Assembly: GCA_021648525.1 (NCBI GenBank)
Contig: JAKISP010000031.1
Span: 1 to 46,755, forward strand
Direction: 5' to 3'
Source of the DNA: Gammaproteobacteria bacterium
GTDB lineage: Bacteria; Pseudomonadota; Gammaproteobacteria; SZUA-140
Length of the DNA: 46,755 nucleotides
Part shown: positions 29,413 through 39,951 of the stretch, piece after piece
How positions within the stretch are numbered: position 1 is the stretch's first letter
Layout: every line of letters begins with the position of its first letter
The notes under the pieces: model-generated
What the model was told of the DNA's origin: nothing
Seen by the model: only the letters and a program-made list of their open reading frames with translations
Databases searched by the model: none
Made by a program: the position numbers and the translations under genes

Positions 29413-30759
29413 TTAACGCATCGTCACCAGTTCTTCAGCACTGGTCGGATGGATCGCAATGGTGTTATCAAAGTCTGCCTTAGTTGCCCCCATCTTGATC
29501 GCCACCGCAAAGCCCTGCAACATCTCATCTGCTCCGTCACCGATAATATGGCAACCCACTATTTTTTCAGTGGCACCAATCGTCACTAGCTTCATCGCAC
29601 TGCGAGGCTTGCGTGCCGTCATCGCATAATACATAGGAACAAAGCGTGATTGATACACCTTCACGTCATCACCAAACTGTTCCCGCGCGTCATCTTCTGT
29701 CATACCAACGGTACCAATCGGCGGATGACTAAACACCACCGATGGGATATTACTTTCATCCAGCCTGGCATCAGGCTTGCCGCCAAAAAGGCGATCCGCT
29801 AGTTTTCGCCCAGCCGCAATCGCAACGGGGGTTAATGCGGCCTGACCGGTCACATCACCAATCGCATAGATACCTTTCACTGCACTGTTCTGAAATTCAT
29901 CCACTGGAATAAAACCGGCATCGTTAATACTCAGACCCGCCACGTCGAGGTTCAAACCATTCACCTTGCTTTCACGTCCAATTGCCCAGATCAGGGTATC
30001 ATAGCCATCCATTACACCATCATCTGTACGCAGCGTAATTGTTTGATCATCTGCGCGCTCAACGCTCGAAAAACTAACACCGGTAGTGATGCGAATGCCA
30101 TCATCCTGCATCTGTTCCATCAGCTCTTCACGTAACATCACATCAAAACGGGCAAGCAGGTGCTGGCGTCGCAACATCAGACTAACCTCACTACCGAGTG
30201 CATTCAATACGCCTGCCAGTTCCACAGCAATGTAACCGGAACCCACTATCGCCACCCGGCGTGGTAATGACGCTAGCTCAAAAAAACCATCGGAGGTAAT
30301 ACCATGCTCAGCGCCTGGGATATCGGGAACAGCAGGGCGGCCACCGCAGGCAACGACAATGTGATCCGCATGATAGGTTTCACCATTAACCATGACGCTA
30401 CTGTGCGATGCAAACACAGCGTGCCCTGCAATCATCGTTACCTCTGAATTCGCCAGGTTACGCGCATAAATATTATTCAACCGTTTAACATAAGCATCAC
30501 GCCCCGACTTCAATTGCGGCCAGTCGACCGTCGTCAGCGTAGCATCAAAGCCGTATTCAGGGGCATCGTGCAGTGCATGGTTAAGTTGTGCGGCATACCA
30601 CATCACCTTCTTGGGCACGCAACCAACATTAACGCAAGTACCACCTAAACGACTTGACTCAATGACCACGCATTTCATACCGTATTTCGCCGCACGCCGC
30701 GCCACCGCCATACCGCCACTACCACCACCGATAGCAATTAAATCAAAATGCTGTGCCAT
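29413..30759 (-). CDS. gor: Glutathione-disulfide reductase
   Basis: Reduces GSSG with NADPH; a cytosolic flavoprotein. The FAD motif [17 protein letters not shown] (residues about 8-24), the redox disulfide CVNVGC (C42/C47) and the C-terminal catalytic HPTSAEE are all intact. The second Rossmann motif [15 protein letters not shown] precedes an NADPH-binding region. The start at 30759 is preferred because GGGAG is 5 nt upstream; an in-frame GTG at 30780 precedes it. 448 aa, normal. The order gor then YrdA-like suggests a two-gene operon. Confidence 0.95.
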   Translation of the reverse strand: MAQHFDLIAIGGGSGGMAVARRAAKYGMKCVVIESSRLGGTCVNVGCVPKKVMWYAAQLNHALHDAPEYGFDATLTTVDWPQLKSGRDAYVKRLNNIYARNLANSEVTMIAGHAVFASHSSVMVNGETYHADHIVVACGGRPAVPDIPGAEHGITSDGFFELASLPRRVAIVGSGYIAVELAGVLNALGSEVSLMLRRQHLLARFDVMLREELMEQMQDDGIRITTGVSFSSVERADDQTITLRTDDGVMDGYDTLIWAIGRESKVNGLNLDVAGLSINDAGFIPVDEFQNSAVKGIYAIGDVTGQAALTPVAIAAGRKLADRLFGGKPDARLDESNIPSVVFSHPPIGTVGMTEDDAREQFGDDVKVYQSRFVPMYYAMTARKPRSAMKLVTIGATEKIVGCHIIGDGADEMLQGFAVAIKMGATKADFDNTIAIHPTSAEELVTMR

Positions 30760-30876
30760 CTCTACTCCCTGTTTGATCACATGCTGAATACGCTGCCTTC
30801 GTTACCTATTCTTTTTTACATGGTACATTAGATGGCGCTAATGCGTGAATGAACAATTAAAGGTACCTTCAAAACC

Positions 30877-32922
30877 ATGAATAACCCATTGCTTGATCTC
30901 AGTGGCCTGCCACGATTCAGCCTGATAAAACCGGAACATGTTGAACCTGCGATTAACCAGGTACTAGCCGATTGCCGTACACAAGTGGAAACATTGCTTG
31001 CCACCAACACGGCCTACACCTGGGACAACCTGATTCAGCCACTGGAAGATATAGATGAGCGCCTGTCGCGCGTCTGGTCGCCAGTCAGCCACATGAACTC
31101 GGTTATTAACAGCGATGAACTACGCGCCTCTTATAATGCCTGCCTTGGCAAACTCAGTAACTACGGCACAGAGATGGGGCAGCATGCGGGTCTATTCAAG
31201 GCCTATCAATCAATCGCGAAGGGTGAGGAATATCACAAACTTGATCGTACGCAGAAAAAGATCATCGATAACTCGATCCGTGACTTCCGCCTCTCAGGCA
31301 TCGACCTCAATGAGAAACAACAAGCGCGCTACAAAGCATTAATGGAAGAGCTCTCTACCCTTACCAGTAAATTTGAAGAACATATTCTTGATGCGACCCG
31401 TGAATGGAGCAAAGTCATCACTAATGAAACAGACCTTGCCGGGTTACCCGACTCAACCCGCGCAATGGCACAACAAAGCGCTACGCAACGAGAGCAAAAA
31501 GGGTGGCTCTTCACCCTCGAGTTCCCATCATATCTGGGCGTGATGACCTATGCCGATGATCGTGATTTTAGAAAAGAGATGTACACCGCCTTTGTGACCC
31601 GCGCCTCGGATCAAGGGCCACATGCTGGCAAATGGGATAACACCCCGCTGATGGAAGAGATCCTGGCACTGCGCTTTGAAGCGGCACAACTACTCGGTTT
31701 TGAGAATTACGCCGAGCGTTCAATCGCCACCAAGATGGCAGTTTCGACATCACAGGTGATGGCGTTCCTCTCTGATCTCGCCGAACGCTCGCTGCCGATC
31801 GCTAAAAGCGACCTCGATGAACTACGCACCTTTGCCAATAAACAGCACGGTATCGCAGAACTGGAGGCGTGGGATGTCGTCTATTACGGCGAAAAATTAC
31901 GCCAACACAAATATTCAATCTCACAGGAAGCGATCAAACCTTATTTCCCGGAACACCGCGTAATTGCGGGTATGTTTGGCGTGGTCGAAAAGCTCTACGG
32001 CCTTAACATCACCGAATCACGCCGCGTTGAAACCTGGCACAAAGATGTACGTTTTTTTGAAATCTTTGATAAAGATGGCCAGCTGCGCGGACAGTTCTAC
32101 CTCGACCTCTACGCACGCCAGTTCAAACGTGGCGGCGCGTGGATGGATGAGTGCATCGTGCGAAAACTAACCGACAACGGCAGCATACAAACCCCGGTCG
32201 CCTATCTCACCTGTAATTTCTCGTCGCCGATTGGCGATGACCCGGCTCTCTTCACCCACGACGAAGTATTGACACTGTTCCACGAATTTGGTCACGGCCT
32301 GCACCATATGCTGACCAGGGTGGACTACCCAAGTGTCTCCGGCATCAACGGCGTGGCATGGGATGCAGTCGAACTGCCGAGCCAGTTTATGGAAAACTGG
32401 TGCTGGGAACGTGAGGCACTGGCGCTGATTTCTGGTCATTATCAAAGCGGTGAAACCTTGCCGGATGAAATGTTCGACAAGATGATAGCGGCGAAAAATT
32501 TCCAGTCGGGGATGCAAATGGTACGTCAACTGGAATTCTCAATCTTTGATTTCCGTATCCACCTGGAATTTGATCCTGATAAGGGCGCTGCAATCCATGA
32601 AATTCTGGATGATGTGCGGCAACATGTTTCAGTGATCAAACCACCCTCGTTTAATCGCTTTCCACACAGTTTTTCTCATATCTTTTCAGGTGGTTACTCA
32701 GCAGGTTACTACAGTTACAAATGGGCAGAGGTACTCTCTAGCGACGCCTTTTCACTATTTGAAGAGAAGGGAATTTTCGACCGTGAGAGCGGCCTTAACT
32801 TTCTGTCGATGATTCTGGAACGGGGCGGCTCGCGTGATCCGATGGAACTTTTTATTGATTTCCGCGGCCGTGAACCTCAAATCGATGCGCTACTCCGCCA
32901 TAGCGGCATCGTTGCAACATAG
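30877..32922 (+). CDS. prlC: Oligopeptidase A (M3 metallopeptidase)
   Basis: A cytoplasmic zinc peptidase that degrades signal peptides and short peptides. The catalytic HEFGHGLHHML begins at residue 469, with the third ligand Glu in the downstream ELPSQFMENWCWE block, as in the M3 family. 681 aa matches E. coli OpdA/PrlC. It is divergent from gor, and the intergenic region (30760-30876) must hold both promoters. Monocistronic as far as seen. Confidence 0.96.
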   Translation: MNNPLLDLSGLPRFSLIKPEHVEPAINQVLADCRTQVETLLATNTAYTWDNLIQPLEDIDERLSRVWSPVSHMNSVINSDELRASYNACLGKLSNYGTEMGQHAGLFKAYQSIAKGEEYHKLDRTQKKIIDNSIRDFRLSGIDLNEKQQARYKALMEELSTLTSKFEEHILDATREWSKVITNETDLAGLPDSTRAMAQQSATQREQKGWLFTLEFPSYLGVMTYADDRDFRKEMYTAFVTRASDQGPHAGKWDNTPLMEEILALRFEAAQLLGFENYAERSIATKMAVSTSQVMAFLSDLAERSLPIAKSDLDELRTFANKQHGIAELEAWDVVYYGEKLRQHKYSISQEAIKPYFPEHRVIAGMFGVVEKLYGLNITESRRVETWHKDVRFFEIFDKDGQLRGQFYLDLYARQFKRGGAWMDECIVRKLTDNGSIQTPVAYLTCNFSSPIGDDPALFTHDEVLTLFHEFGHGLHHMLTRVDYPSVSGINGVAWDAVELPSQFMENWCWEREALALISGHYQSGETLPDEMFDKMIAAKNFQSGMQMVRQLEFSIFDFRIHLEFDPDKGAAIHEILDDVRQHVSVIKPPSFNRFPHSFSHIFSGGYSAGYYSYKWAEVLSSDAFSLFEEKGIFDRESGLNFLSMILERGGSRDPMELFIDFRGREPQIDALLRHSGIVAT

Positions 32923-33112
32923 CAAACCTCTGCTCTAAATTCTTTTTCGCCCTTCATTCTGGGGGGCGCTTCATTACCATATCGCTGATCTGCCATTAGT
33001 GGCACATTTAATGCTGTATTAATTGACAGATGAAAAGTGCAATTTTTTTGACGCTGGCAGGCGACCACATGCGTAAATTCTAATATCATAGTTTGACAAG
33101 GATCTGACAGAC

Positions 33113-35137
33113 ATGACCACATCGACAGCAGGTACTAGCTCCCTGCAAAAAAAACTAACTATTTCATACGCCATGATGACTAGCATCATCGTGTTAATTT
33201 CAATCGTAACCATCTGGCAAGTCAATGGTACTAAACAACTTGCCCATAAAGTTAGCGAACAACGAACCCCGGCCGCATTCGCGAGCATAAATTTGCTCAA
33301 TGGGATTAATCACGATATCTCTTCATTAAGGGGCTGGATAATTACTGGCGAAGAGCACTTCAAAGAAGAGCGACACTCCTCGTGGCAAAACAAAGTAAAA
33401 CCGGCAATGGCAACACTTCGAGCCAAATCAGAAAACTGGAGTAACCCAGAAAATATTGAACAGCTCAATAGTATTGAGCAGTTATTAAGCGAATTCGACA
33501 CCGAACGCCAAAAGATCGAAGATATTGCACAAACTCAAAATAATACCCCTGTGATTAAACTGTTACACGATAAGGCAGTACCTCTTACTAATAGCATGAT
33601 CAAACAAATTACGCGCATCATCAATCTTGAGTTAACGGTTAAAGAAGATATTGGGCGCAAAGCACTGCTTGGCATGATGTCTGATGTACGAGGTACCACC
33701 GCATTGGAGCTCGCAAATATTCATGCATTCCTATTATCCGATGAACAAAAATACCGTATTGCATACGATAAAATAGCAGCAAAGAATAATAAACGTTTCT
33801 CCGCGCTTAAAAACAATACGAAGCAACTCACTAAAAAACAGCGTCAAGCATTTTGGGTATACGCCGAAGCACGTAAAAAACTTGCCCCTTTGCAGAAAAA
33901 ATTACTCTCAATGCGAGCACAGCCTGACTGGAACCTGGCTAATTACTGGTTAAAAACTAAATTAGAACCCATCAGTGCTCAGATCCAGTCGCTATTAGTT
34001 GATATGTCAAAAGAGCAGCAGAGGCTATTAATTGATGACAGTACAGCAATCACAGCTAAAGCAGATCGCCTCACGCTTACAATGTGGGTCATGCTGATAC
34101 TGGGTGTTTCAATCGCCATTGCCCTCGCCAGGCTTGCAATCAATACTATCTTCAATCCACTCGCCAACCTACGTACCACATTAACTAATATTGAACAAAA
34201 CTCAGACCTTTCTATCATGGCGAATATTGAAGCCAATAATGAGATTGGGCAAATGGGCAACGCCCTGAATAAGATGCTCTCAAAAATAAAAACCGTCATG
34301 TCACAGGTCACTGGTGCAAGTACACAGCTTGCTGCTGCATCCGATCAAATGTCTTCTATCAGCGCTCAATCTAATCAGGGAATTCAAACCCAATTACAGA
34401 AGAGTGAGCAAATAGCAACAGCGATTAATGAGATGAGTGCCACTGCACAGGAAGTTGCCCGCAGTGCTAACACCGCATCACAGGCAGCCCATGATGCCGA
34501 TAGTCAGGCGAAAGAAGGCGAGACAGTGGTTAGTCGTGCCGTAGAATCCATCAATGAACTAAATGGTGACGTACAACGCATTTCCGATGTCATCAACATG
34601 CTTTCTTTAGAATCTGAAAATGTCGGTCGCGTACTTGACGTCATTAAAGACATCGCCGAGCAAACTAACCTGCTCGCACTTAATGCTGCCATTGAAGCAG
34701 CAAGGGCAGGCGAACAAGGGCGTGGCTTTGCGGTAGTCGCCGATGAAGTCCGTACTCTTGCCGGCCGGACTCAGGATTCAACGCTTGAAATTCAACAGAT
34801 GATTGAGAAGTTTCAAAAAGGCACACAAGATGCCGTTTCGGTAATGGAAAGTGGTAAAGAAAAGGCTGACTCAAGTGTTGCTCAGGCTGGACAGGCAGCT
34901 AGTGCACTAACAGAGATCACTCATATGGTATCAAAAATTAACGACATGAATACCCAGATTGCCAGCGCAGCAGAAGAACAAACCACGGTCGCAGAAGAAA
35001 TTAATAAAAACATTCTCTCTGTTAACACCATTACACAACAGAATAGCCAGGGGGCACAACAAACTGAAAATGCTAGCCGTGAACTTTCAAAACTTGCAGT
35101 AGAATTGCAGTCGCTGGTACAGACATTTAAAACCTGA
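33113..35137 (+). CDS. Methyl-accepting chemotaxis protein
   Basis: 674 aa. TM1 is at about residues 17-38 and TM2 at about 322-346, enclosing a ~280-residue, mostly helical periplasmic domain, long enough for a bimodular four-helix (HBM-like) sensor rather than a single 4HB. HAMP (about 347-400) leads to the signalling coiled coil, whose hairpin tip [20 protein letters not shown] is perfectly conserved. No C-terminal CheR-docking pentapeptide is evident (ends QSLVQTFKT). The ligand is unknown. No chemotaxis kinase genes are adjacent, so it is an orphan receptor. Confidence 0.95.
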   Translation: MTTSTAGTSSLQKKLTISYAMMTSIIVLISIVTIWQVNGTKQLAHKVSEQRTPAAFASINLLNGINHDISSLRGWIITGEEHFKEERHSSWQNKVKPAMATLRAKSENWSNPENIEQLNSIEQLLSEFDTERQKIEDIAQTQNNTPVIKLLHDKAVPLTNSMIKQITRIINLELTVKEDIGRKALLGMMSDVRGTTALELANIHAFLLSDEQKYRIAYDKIAAKNNKRFSALKNNTKQLTKKQRQAFWVYAEARKKLAPLQKKLLSMRAQPDWNLANYWLKTKLEPISAQIQSLLVDMSKEQQRLLIDDSTAITAKADRLTLTMWVMLILGVSIAIALARLAINTIFNPLANLRTTLTNIEQNSDLSIMANIEANNEIGQMGNALNKMLSKIKTVMSQVTGASTQLAAASDQMSSISAQSNQGIQTQLQKSEQIATAINEMSATAQEVARSANTASQAAHDADSQAKEGETVVSRAVESINELNGDVQRISDVINMLSLESENVGRVLDVIKDIAEQTNLLALNAAIEAARAGEQGRGFAVVADEVRTLAGRTQDSTLEIQQMIEKFQKGTQDAVSVMESGKEKADSSVAQAGQAASALTEITHMVSKINDMNTQIASAAEEQTTVAEEINKNILSVNTITQQNSQGAQQTENASRELSKLAVELQSLVQTFKT

Positions 35138-35449
35138 TGACGCTTTTTTGATCAGCTGAAAAAACGACTGCACCGAACTCAGCTGCTAAAATGAAATATC
35201 AATTAATCACCATAATCGATGCACTCTTTGGTAAAAGCAGGCAATCGCGTCAGTGGCCTTAATTTTGGCTTCTTTGAAATTGAGGATTATATATCCATGT
35301 TTTACTGTCGCGTATTTTTTCTAAATTAATATTTTTATGTCAAGATTATGAAACCGTTATTTTATACGCTTTATCAGAATACTGGGATAGTCTAGAGTTT
35401 CCTTGTATGATCGCTTCAACACTTATCGTATTCAATTGAAAAAACCGTC
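35138..35449 (+). promoter_or_regulatory. Gap before the diguanylate cyclase gene, with a possible promoter
   Basis: 312 bp, AT-rich, with no gene seen. TTGGCT (35265-35270) and TATATA (35288-35293) are spaced 17 bp and could drive the cyclase gene, leaving a ~150-nt leader. A T-rich/A-rich dyad just after the receptor stop is too imperfect to call a terminator. Confidence 0.35.
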
Positions 35450-37087
35450 GTGATATCGATTAATAGCATCAAGAATAAAATTTTGATCTTCGCAATCCTT
35501 GCCACGCTTATCCCGTCCACCGGGCTAGGGCTACTTTCATTCTGGCAAAATGAGGCGATGCTCACTGACAATGTCACCCACCAACTACACACACTAGCAG
35601 TTGATGCTAATCGCGAGCTGGAATACTGGCTCGAAGAACGCATTGAAGAGGTACGCACGCTATCCACTTCAAACACGGTTATTAATGGACTCTCCCATCA
35701 AGCCGGTTCATCATCAAATAACAGATCACAAACTTCGCAGGCACTGCCATACTACCTGCAACTGGTACAGGATAAACTCAGCCCGCTACTTCAACTGGCA
35801 GTGCTCAATACCAGCGGGAAAATAGTTGCCAGTAGCGGCGCCGCCCCAGCGCCGGTTATCTTGCCAAACCCATGGCCTCAAAGCGCAACAACCGACGGCA
35901 TCATTATTGAACCACCCCACTGGAATCAAAGCCATCACACCACCACACTCACTCTGGCCGTTCCGGTACTTTCGCTCGACAATGAGATCCTCGGCGCTCT
36001 GGTCGCAGTCGTCGACCTTGGCACGATACTTCCCTCGCTAAAATACGCTGCAAAACTATCATCGGGCGATGTGCTGCTGATCGACCTCGCAGGTAATCCA
36101 CTGCTTGGCACCCACCACCGGGACGCTGTATTCACGCCAATCGCAAGGCAGGTACTACAACGCCTACGCACAGAGGAGGGCAAGCCCCTCACCTTTGAAG
36201 GGCATTTGCAGAATACCGTACTCGGGCTCGCGCTGATACCCCAGACCCTACCAGTGATTGTGGTGGTGGAACGTGATCGAGCTGATATCTACGCAGCGTG
36301 GTCCGCCTTTCGTAATCTATTCCTGGCCCTGATGGGCGGACTCACGCTACTGGTAGCAATCATCGCCTGGCGCATGGGGCACTCAATCGTCATCCCACTT
36401 GAACGCCTGACGAGCGCAGCAGACCGTATCGCCGCTGGCGATCTCGAGATCCAGCTACCAGTAGCGCGACGTGATGAACTCGGACACCTGACCCAGGTAT
36501 TCAACCAGATGACCGGTAATCTACAACGCAGCCGCGACGAATTCGAGGCCGCCAGCCAAACCTTGCAAAAACAGAATAAGCTACTTGAAACACTCTCCAT
36601 TACCGACAGCCTCACCGACCTTTATAACCGTAAAAAGCTCGATGATATCCTCGCCGATCAACTTGCTCGCTTTAAACGCAACCAACGTTCCTTTGCCATT
36701 CTCATGCTAGATATCGACCGCTTCAAAAAATTGAATGATACCTATGGCCATCTCGCAGGTGACCAGGTACTGGCAAGCGTCGCTAGAACACTTTTCAGCT
36801 CGATCCGCAATATCGATTTTGCGGCGCGCTACGGCGGCGAAGAGTTTGTTATCGTTCTACCCGAGACTACACTATCTGCCGCCCGAGACATGGCAGAACG
36901 TATCCGTATCCAGGTACACGGCGCTACCTATCAGTTCAACGACCAGTCGATAGCGGTCACCCTGAGCATCGGTGTTGCCAACAGTCGCAGTAGTGATGAA
37001 TCAGCAGATGCGGTGCTAGCGCGTGCCGACCAGATGCTCTATGAAGCCAAGCGCTCCGGCCGTGATCGGGTACATTGCACGGATTAA
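35450..37087 (+). CDS. Membrane diguanylate cyclase (dCACHE-HAMP-GGDEF)
   Basis: Makes cyclic di-GMP in response to a periplasmic signal. TM1 is at residues about 11-30. A ~240-residue periplasmic sensor of double-CACHE size follows. TM2 is at about 285-305, HAMP at about 306-360, and GGDEF at about 375-545. The active site reads RYGGEEF with LDIDRFKKLND upstream. The product-inhibition site RxxD (RNID) sits exactly 5 residues before GGEEF, so feedback control is expected. The start is a GTG at 35450 with no visible ribosome site, but it is needed to include TM1. Confidence 0.93.
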   Translation: MISINSIKNKILIFAILATLIPSTGLGLLSFWQNEAMLTDNVTHQLHTLAVDANRELEYWLEERIEEVRTLSTSNTVINGLSHQAGSSSNNRSQTSQALPYYLQLVQDKLSPLLQLAVLNTSGKIVASSGAAPAPVILPNPWPQSATTDGIIIEPPHWNQSHHTTTLTLAVPVLSLDNEILGALVAVVDLGTILPSLKYAAKLSSGDVLLIDLAGNPLLGTHHRDAVFTPIARQVLQRLRTEEGKPLTFEGHLQNTVLGLALIPQTLPVIVVVERDRADIYAAWSAFRNLFLALMGGLTLLVAIIAWRMGHSIVIPLERLTSAADRIAAGDLEIQLPVARRDELGHLTQVFNQMTGNLQRSRDEFEAASQTLQKQNKLLETLSITDSLTDLYNRKKLDDILADQLARFKRNQRSFAILMLDIDRFKKLNDTYGHLAGDQVLASVARTLFSSIRNIDFAARYGGEEFVIVLPETTLSAARDMAERIRIQVHGATYQFNDQSIAVTLSIGVANSRSSDESADAVLARADQMLYEAKRSGRDRVHCTD

Positions 37088-37219
37088 CAATGAATCAGGT
37101 TTAATCACGCAGAACCTGTGTACGCATCACCCAGGCAGGGTCATTGAAATTTGTTCAGGAGGGTGCAAGACTAATTTTAACGCCATATCGTACCGTCTGA
37201 GTAGCATTTTAAATGCCTG

Positions 37220-37969
37220 TCAAGGTGCTTCAAGTAATTCGATCATAACCCAGCCGAAATCACCGACCTCAGTCTGCACATATAACCATTGCCCCTGATA
37301 GGCACGCGCTACGACCGGTGTCGTCTTCTTTAGCACCTTGAGAACAGTAGCACTGCTATTCGGTTCACGACGCAGGTGACTATCAACCTTTATTTTTAAC
37401 GGGATAGCCACTTTAAAGGGAACTTCAGATGTCGCTTCCGTCGCCGCTGTCAAGTGATTATCCATTAACATGGTAATGAATTGCTCTGCCTGTGCGACAT
37501 GATCTGCGGCGATGCTGTGTTCATCTCGTTTGAAAGAAGTTCTAGCAATATCAAGAAGCCGCTGCGCTAACGCCTGCAGTGATGCCTTGCGCTCTGTTCC
37601 CAGCGTGGAACGTAACATTTCCATGGCCACCTCTACCTCGGCAAGCTGTGAAGCCACATCTGCCTCAGTGGCAAACCGACGCAACTTAATCTCTGCCCTC
37701 GCCGCCTGACTGGTCGTCTCTTTCAGTTCCTTAACCTGGCTCTGCTGGTGAGCTCGTAGTTGGCTGATTTCCGTCTCCTTCTGCGACAGAACCTGCAGCA
37801 AATGCATGATCATTTGCTGTTGTTCATCAAAGGACATGGGTAACGGGTCTAACGTGGGTATAGGCGGAGGAGGGAGCGCCGTTGATCTGGAAAACGGCTG
37901 GTGGGTACAACCAACTATGATTAGACTACATAACATCAATGTAAACCACCGCACCAAACGATGTGTCAT
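37220..37969 (-). CDS. Lipoprotein with coiled coil and C-terminal SH3b domain
   Basis: The start at 37969 is preferred because it places a lipoprotein signal (MTHRLVRWFTLMLCSLIIVGC) at the N-terminus, with lipobox IVGC. A Pro-rich linker (PPPPIPTLDPLP), a helical, probably coiled-coil region (about residues 45-165) and a bacterial SH3 domain (about 190-249; KVDSHLRREPNSSATVLKVL, YVQTEVGDFGWVMIELLE) follow. SH3b domains often bind peptidoglycan or peptides, so a cell-wall-linked role is inferred. Length 249 aa. It is convergent with the diguanylate cyclase gene. Confidence 0.8.
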   Translation of the reverse strand: MTHRLVRWFTLMLCSLIIVGCTHQPFSRSTALPPPPIPTLDPLPMSFDEQQQMIMHLLQVLSQKETEISQLRAHQQSQVKELKETTSQAARAEIKLRRFATEADVASQLAEVEVAMEMLRSTLGTERKASLQALAQRLLDIARTSFKRDEHSIAADHVAQAEQFITMLMDNHLTAATEATSEVPFKVAIPLKIKVDSHLRREPNSSATVLKVLKKTTPVVARAYQGQWLYVQTEVGDFGWVMIELLEAP

Positions 37970-38349
37970 GCAGCCAGGCCTTTTAGAAAGCGGCGAACCC
38001 AGCAAGTACTGTCTCTCAGCGTAATACTGGTGATGCCAACGATAACCACGCTCATTCTCCATCCTCATACTGTTTTATGATACCCGTAATCAGAATTAAT
38101 TCTGAGAACACTGGTTCAGTGTAATAACTATTTTTGACGTTAACGCATATCACTCTTACATTTTCGGTACTGCACCACAAACATAGTAATTAAAACGGTA
38201 ATATCAATACTGGAAAATCCTTTTTTATTTATAGAGACCTTTTAACAAGAAAGGGTTTTATGCGTTAGTAAGGCAAAAATACAGATGACCTTATCCTCCG
38301 ATTGTTACCTTCGGGTTACCTCAAAACAAATGCCGAGGTACCTGTTCAC
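37970..38349. other. Intergenic stretch between the SH3b lipoprotein and CvfB-like genes
   Basis: 380 bp, AT-rich in the middle. An upstream in-frame extension of the lipoprotein (to 38068) lacks signal-peptide character and is probably untranslated. No RNA gene, riboswitch or convincing terminator was recognised. Confidence 0.4.
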
Positions 38350-39186
38350 TTATTTTTTAACTAAGCGAATGCCCTCTTTTTCAATCGTGATCACTTTCTG
38401 TTTATATAAAATACCAAGCGCTTTTTTAAAGGCTCCTTTGCTAATGCCAAACAGTTCTGAAATTCTGGCAGGATCAGATTTATCATGGACCGGTAGAAAG
38501 CCATCATTTTCATTTAGTTTTTTTTCTATCAAAAGCGCATGTTTACTGCGTTCACCAGCACCACCCCGCAATGTCAGGTCAATCTTGTTATCAGGCCTTA
38601 TTTTTTTAATAAAACCCTCTTTGTATTGGCCAAAGCTCAGACGTTCGTGTACATCATTGGTATACAACACCCCCCAGTGGGTATTATTAATGATCGCCTT
38701 AAAACCCAGATCCGTGGTATTGGCTATGATCAGTTTCACCGCCTGCTTCTCTTTAAATTCATGAGGCCGTTCATCATCCAGAAATTTATCCACCTTTGAT
38801 GAAGCAACAATCCGATTGCTTGCTTTATCAAGGTAGAGGTAAACCAGATATGAGCGCCCCGTTACCATCGGCAGGTGCTGCTCACCAAAGGGAACCAGGA
38901 TCTCTTTCTCCAGCCCCCAGTCTATAAAGGCCCCCACTTTAGTTGTCGCCATCACTCGGAGATAGGCGAACTCACCCACCTGTGCAAACGGCGTTTCGGT
39001 CGTCGCCACCGGACGGTCTTCGGAATCTAAATAGAGAAACACATCGATATAGTCGCCAATCGCTAGATCATTATCTGCATATTTACCAGGCAACAATACC
39101 TCTCCAAGGTTTTTAGCATCCAGATAAAATCCAAAATGGACGCTTTTTACTACTTCTAAATTGTAGTGCTTTCCAACTGTGATCAT
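38350..39186 (-). CDS. S1-like RNA-binding protein (CvfB/YitL family)
   Basis: 278 aa. Successive S1-like OB domains (residues about 1-65, 66-130, 140-215; for example GAFIDWGLEKEILVPFGEQ and GVLYTNDVHERLSFGQYKEG) end in a winged helix (about 222-278; SELFGISKGAFKKALGILYK). This is the CvfB architecture, an RNA-binding regulator of virulence in Staphylococcus; in gammaproteobacteria its role is unknown. Monocistronic, preceded by a 46-bp hairpin at 39234-39279. Confidence 0.88.
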   Translation of the reverse strand: MITVGKHYNLEVVKSVHFGFYLDAKNLGEVLLPGKYADNDLAIGDYIDVFLYLDSEDRPVATTETPFAQVGEFAYLRVMATTKVGAFIDWGLEKEILVPFGEQHLPMVTGRSYLVYLYLDKASNRIVASSKVDKFLDDERPHEFKEKQAVKLIIANTTDLGFKAIINNTHWGVLYTNDVHERLSFGQYKEGFIKKIRPDNKIDLTLRGGAGERSKHALLIEKKLNENDGFLPVHDKSDPARISELFGISKGAFKKALGILYKQKVITIEKEGIRLVKK

Positions 39187-39233
39187 TTTTATTCCAAATA
39201 GTCGATATTATACAGATAGGAAAATAATTTTCT

Positions 39234-39279
39234 CCGGGTTTGTGGTTATAGCCTGAGCTGAGCTTATAACGTAACCCGG
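39234..39279. repeat. Long imperfect hairpin, REP-like
   Basis: CCGGGTT (39234-39240) pairs with AACCCGG (39273-39279), and GTTATA-GC pairs with GC-TATAAC inside, with small bulges: about 15 bp in 46. It lies between kdsC and the CvfB-like gene (both minus strand). It could be a kdsC terminator, a structured leader, or a REP-type repeat. Confidence 0.45.
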
Positions 39280-39399
39280 CTGGAGTCTCACTCTACCTTT
39301 ATTAGCTTTTGATATTTCACTATAAAGCATGCCTGTTATTTAAAAAAAATATTGTTTTTCATGTTCCTGCCACCGCAGAAATGACGGATAGAACAGCAG

Positions 39400-39930
39400 T
39401 TAAGTTTGGTTTAAAAAAGAAGCCTCAATCTCATCCAGACGCCCCTGTGCGGCTAATAAAGTATTCAGCATCTCTCTTACCGCACCATGACCACCCCTAG
39501 ATTCTGTTATCCATTCGGTTTTTTCACGCACACGCAATGGTGCATTAGCAGGTGCAACAAATATTCCAACATGCGGCGCACAGGCGAGATCAACAATATC
39601 ATCCCCCATGTAAAGCACCTGCTCTGCCGATAGACCGCTCTCATTAATCATTGCCTTAATATGTTCAATTTTGTAAATATGACCACTCTTATAAAAGTCG
39701 AATTTAAGTTCACTGATACGCCGTTCAACCGCCTGACTCACTCGGCCAGTTAATGCACCAAAATGCAGCCCTGCCTTTTGCGCCATATTGATGCCGAAGC
39801 CATCCTGGGTATTAAACCCCTTTGACTCGGAACCATCCGTACTATAGATAACAGTACCGTCGGTCATCACACCATCGACATCCAGGATGACCAGTTTGAT
39901 CACCTGCATTTTTTGTTCTAATGTTGCCAT
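39400..39930 (-). CDS. kdsC: 3-deoxy-D-manno-octulosonate-8-phosphate phosphatase
   Basis: Dephosphorylates KDO-8-phosphate for LPS core synthesis. HAD-superfamily motif I is DVDGV (nucleophile D17, acid/base D19), followed by MTDGTVIYSTDGSESKGFNTQDG, the loop typical of tetrameric KdsC (described at residues about 22-44). Motif III is KIEHIK, and motif IV is YMGDDIVDLACAPHVG. 176 aa, the standard length. Unlike the usual kdsD-kdsC-lptC neighbourhood, no transport gene adjoins it; a periplasmic protein gene lies 21 bp upstream and may share its transcript. Confidence 0.93.
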   Translation of the reverse strand: MATLEQKMQVIKLVILDVDGVMTDGTVIYSTDGSESKGFNTQDGFGINMAQKAGLHFGALTGRVSQAVERRISELKFDFYKSGHIYKIEHIKAMINESGLSAEQVLYMGDDIVDLACAPHVGIFVAPANAPLRVREKTEWITESRGGHGAVREMLNTLLAAQGRLDEIEASFLNQT

Positions 39931-39951
39931 GATTGATTTAAGCGTTAACTG

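Noticed and set aside
35145-35175. T-run/A-run dyad after the chemotaxis receptor as a terminator
   Set aside because: The arms are misaligned around the central TCAGCTGA palindrome, so no stable GC-containing stem forms.
37970-38060. Possible cyclic di-GMP riboswitch before the SH3b lipoprotein, near a diguanylate cyclase
   Set aside because: None of the conserved GEMM core elements could be matched in order.
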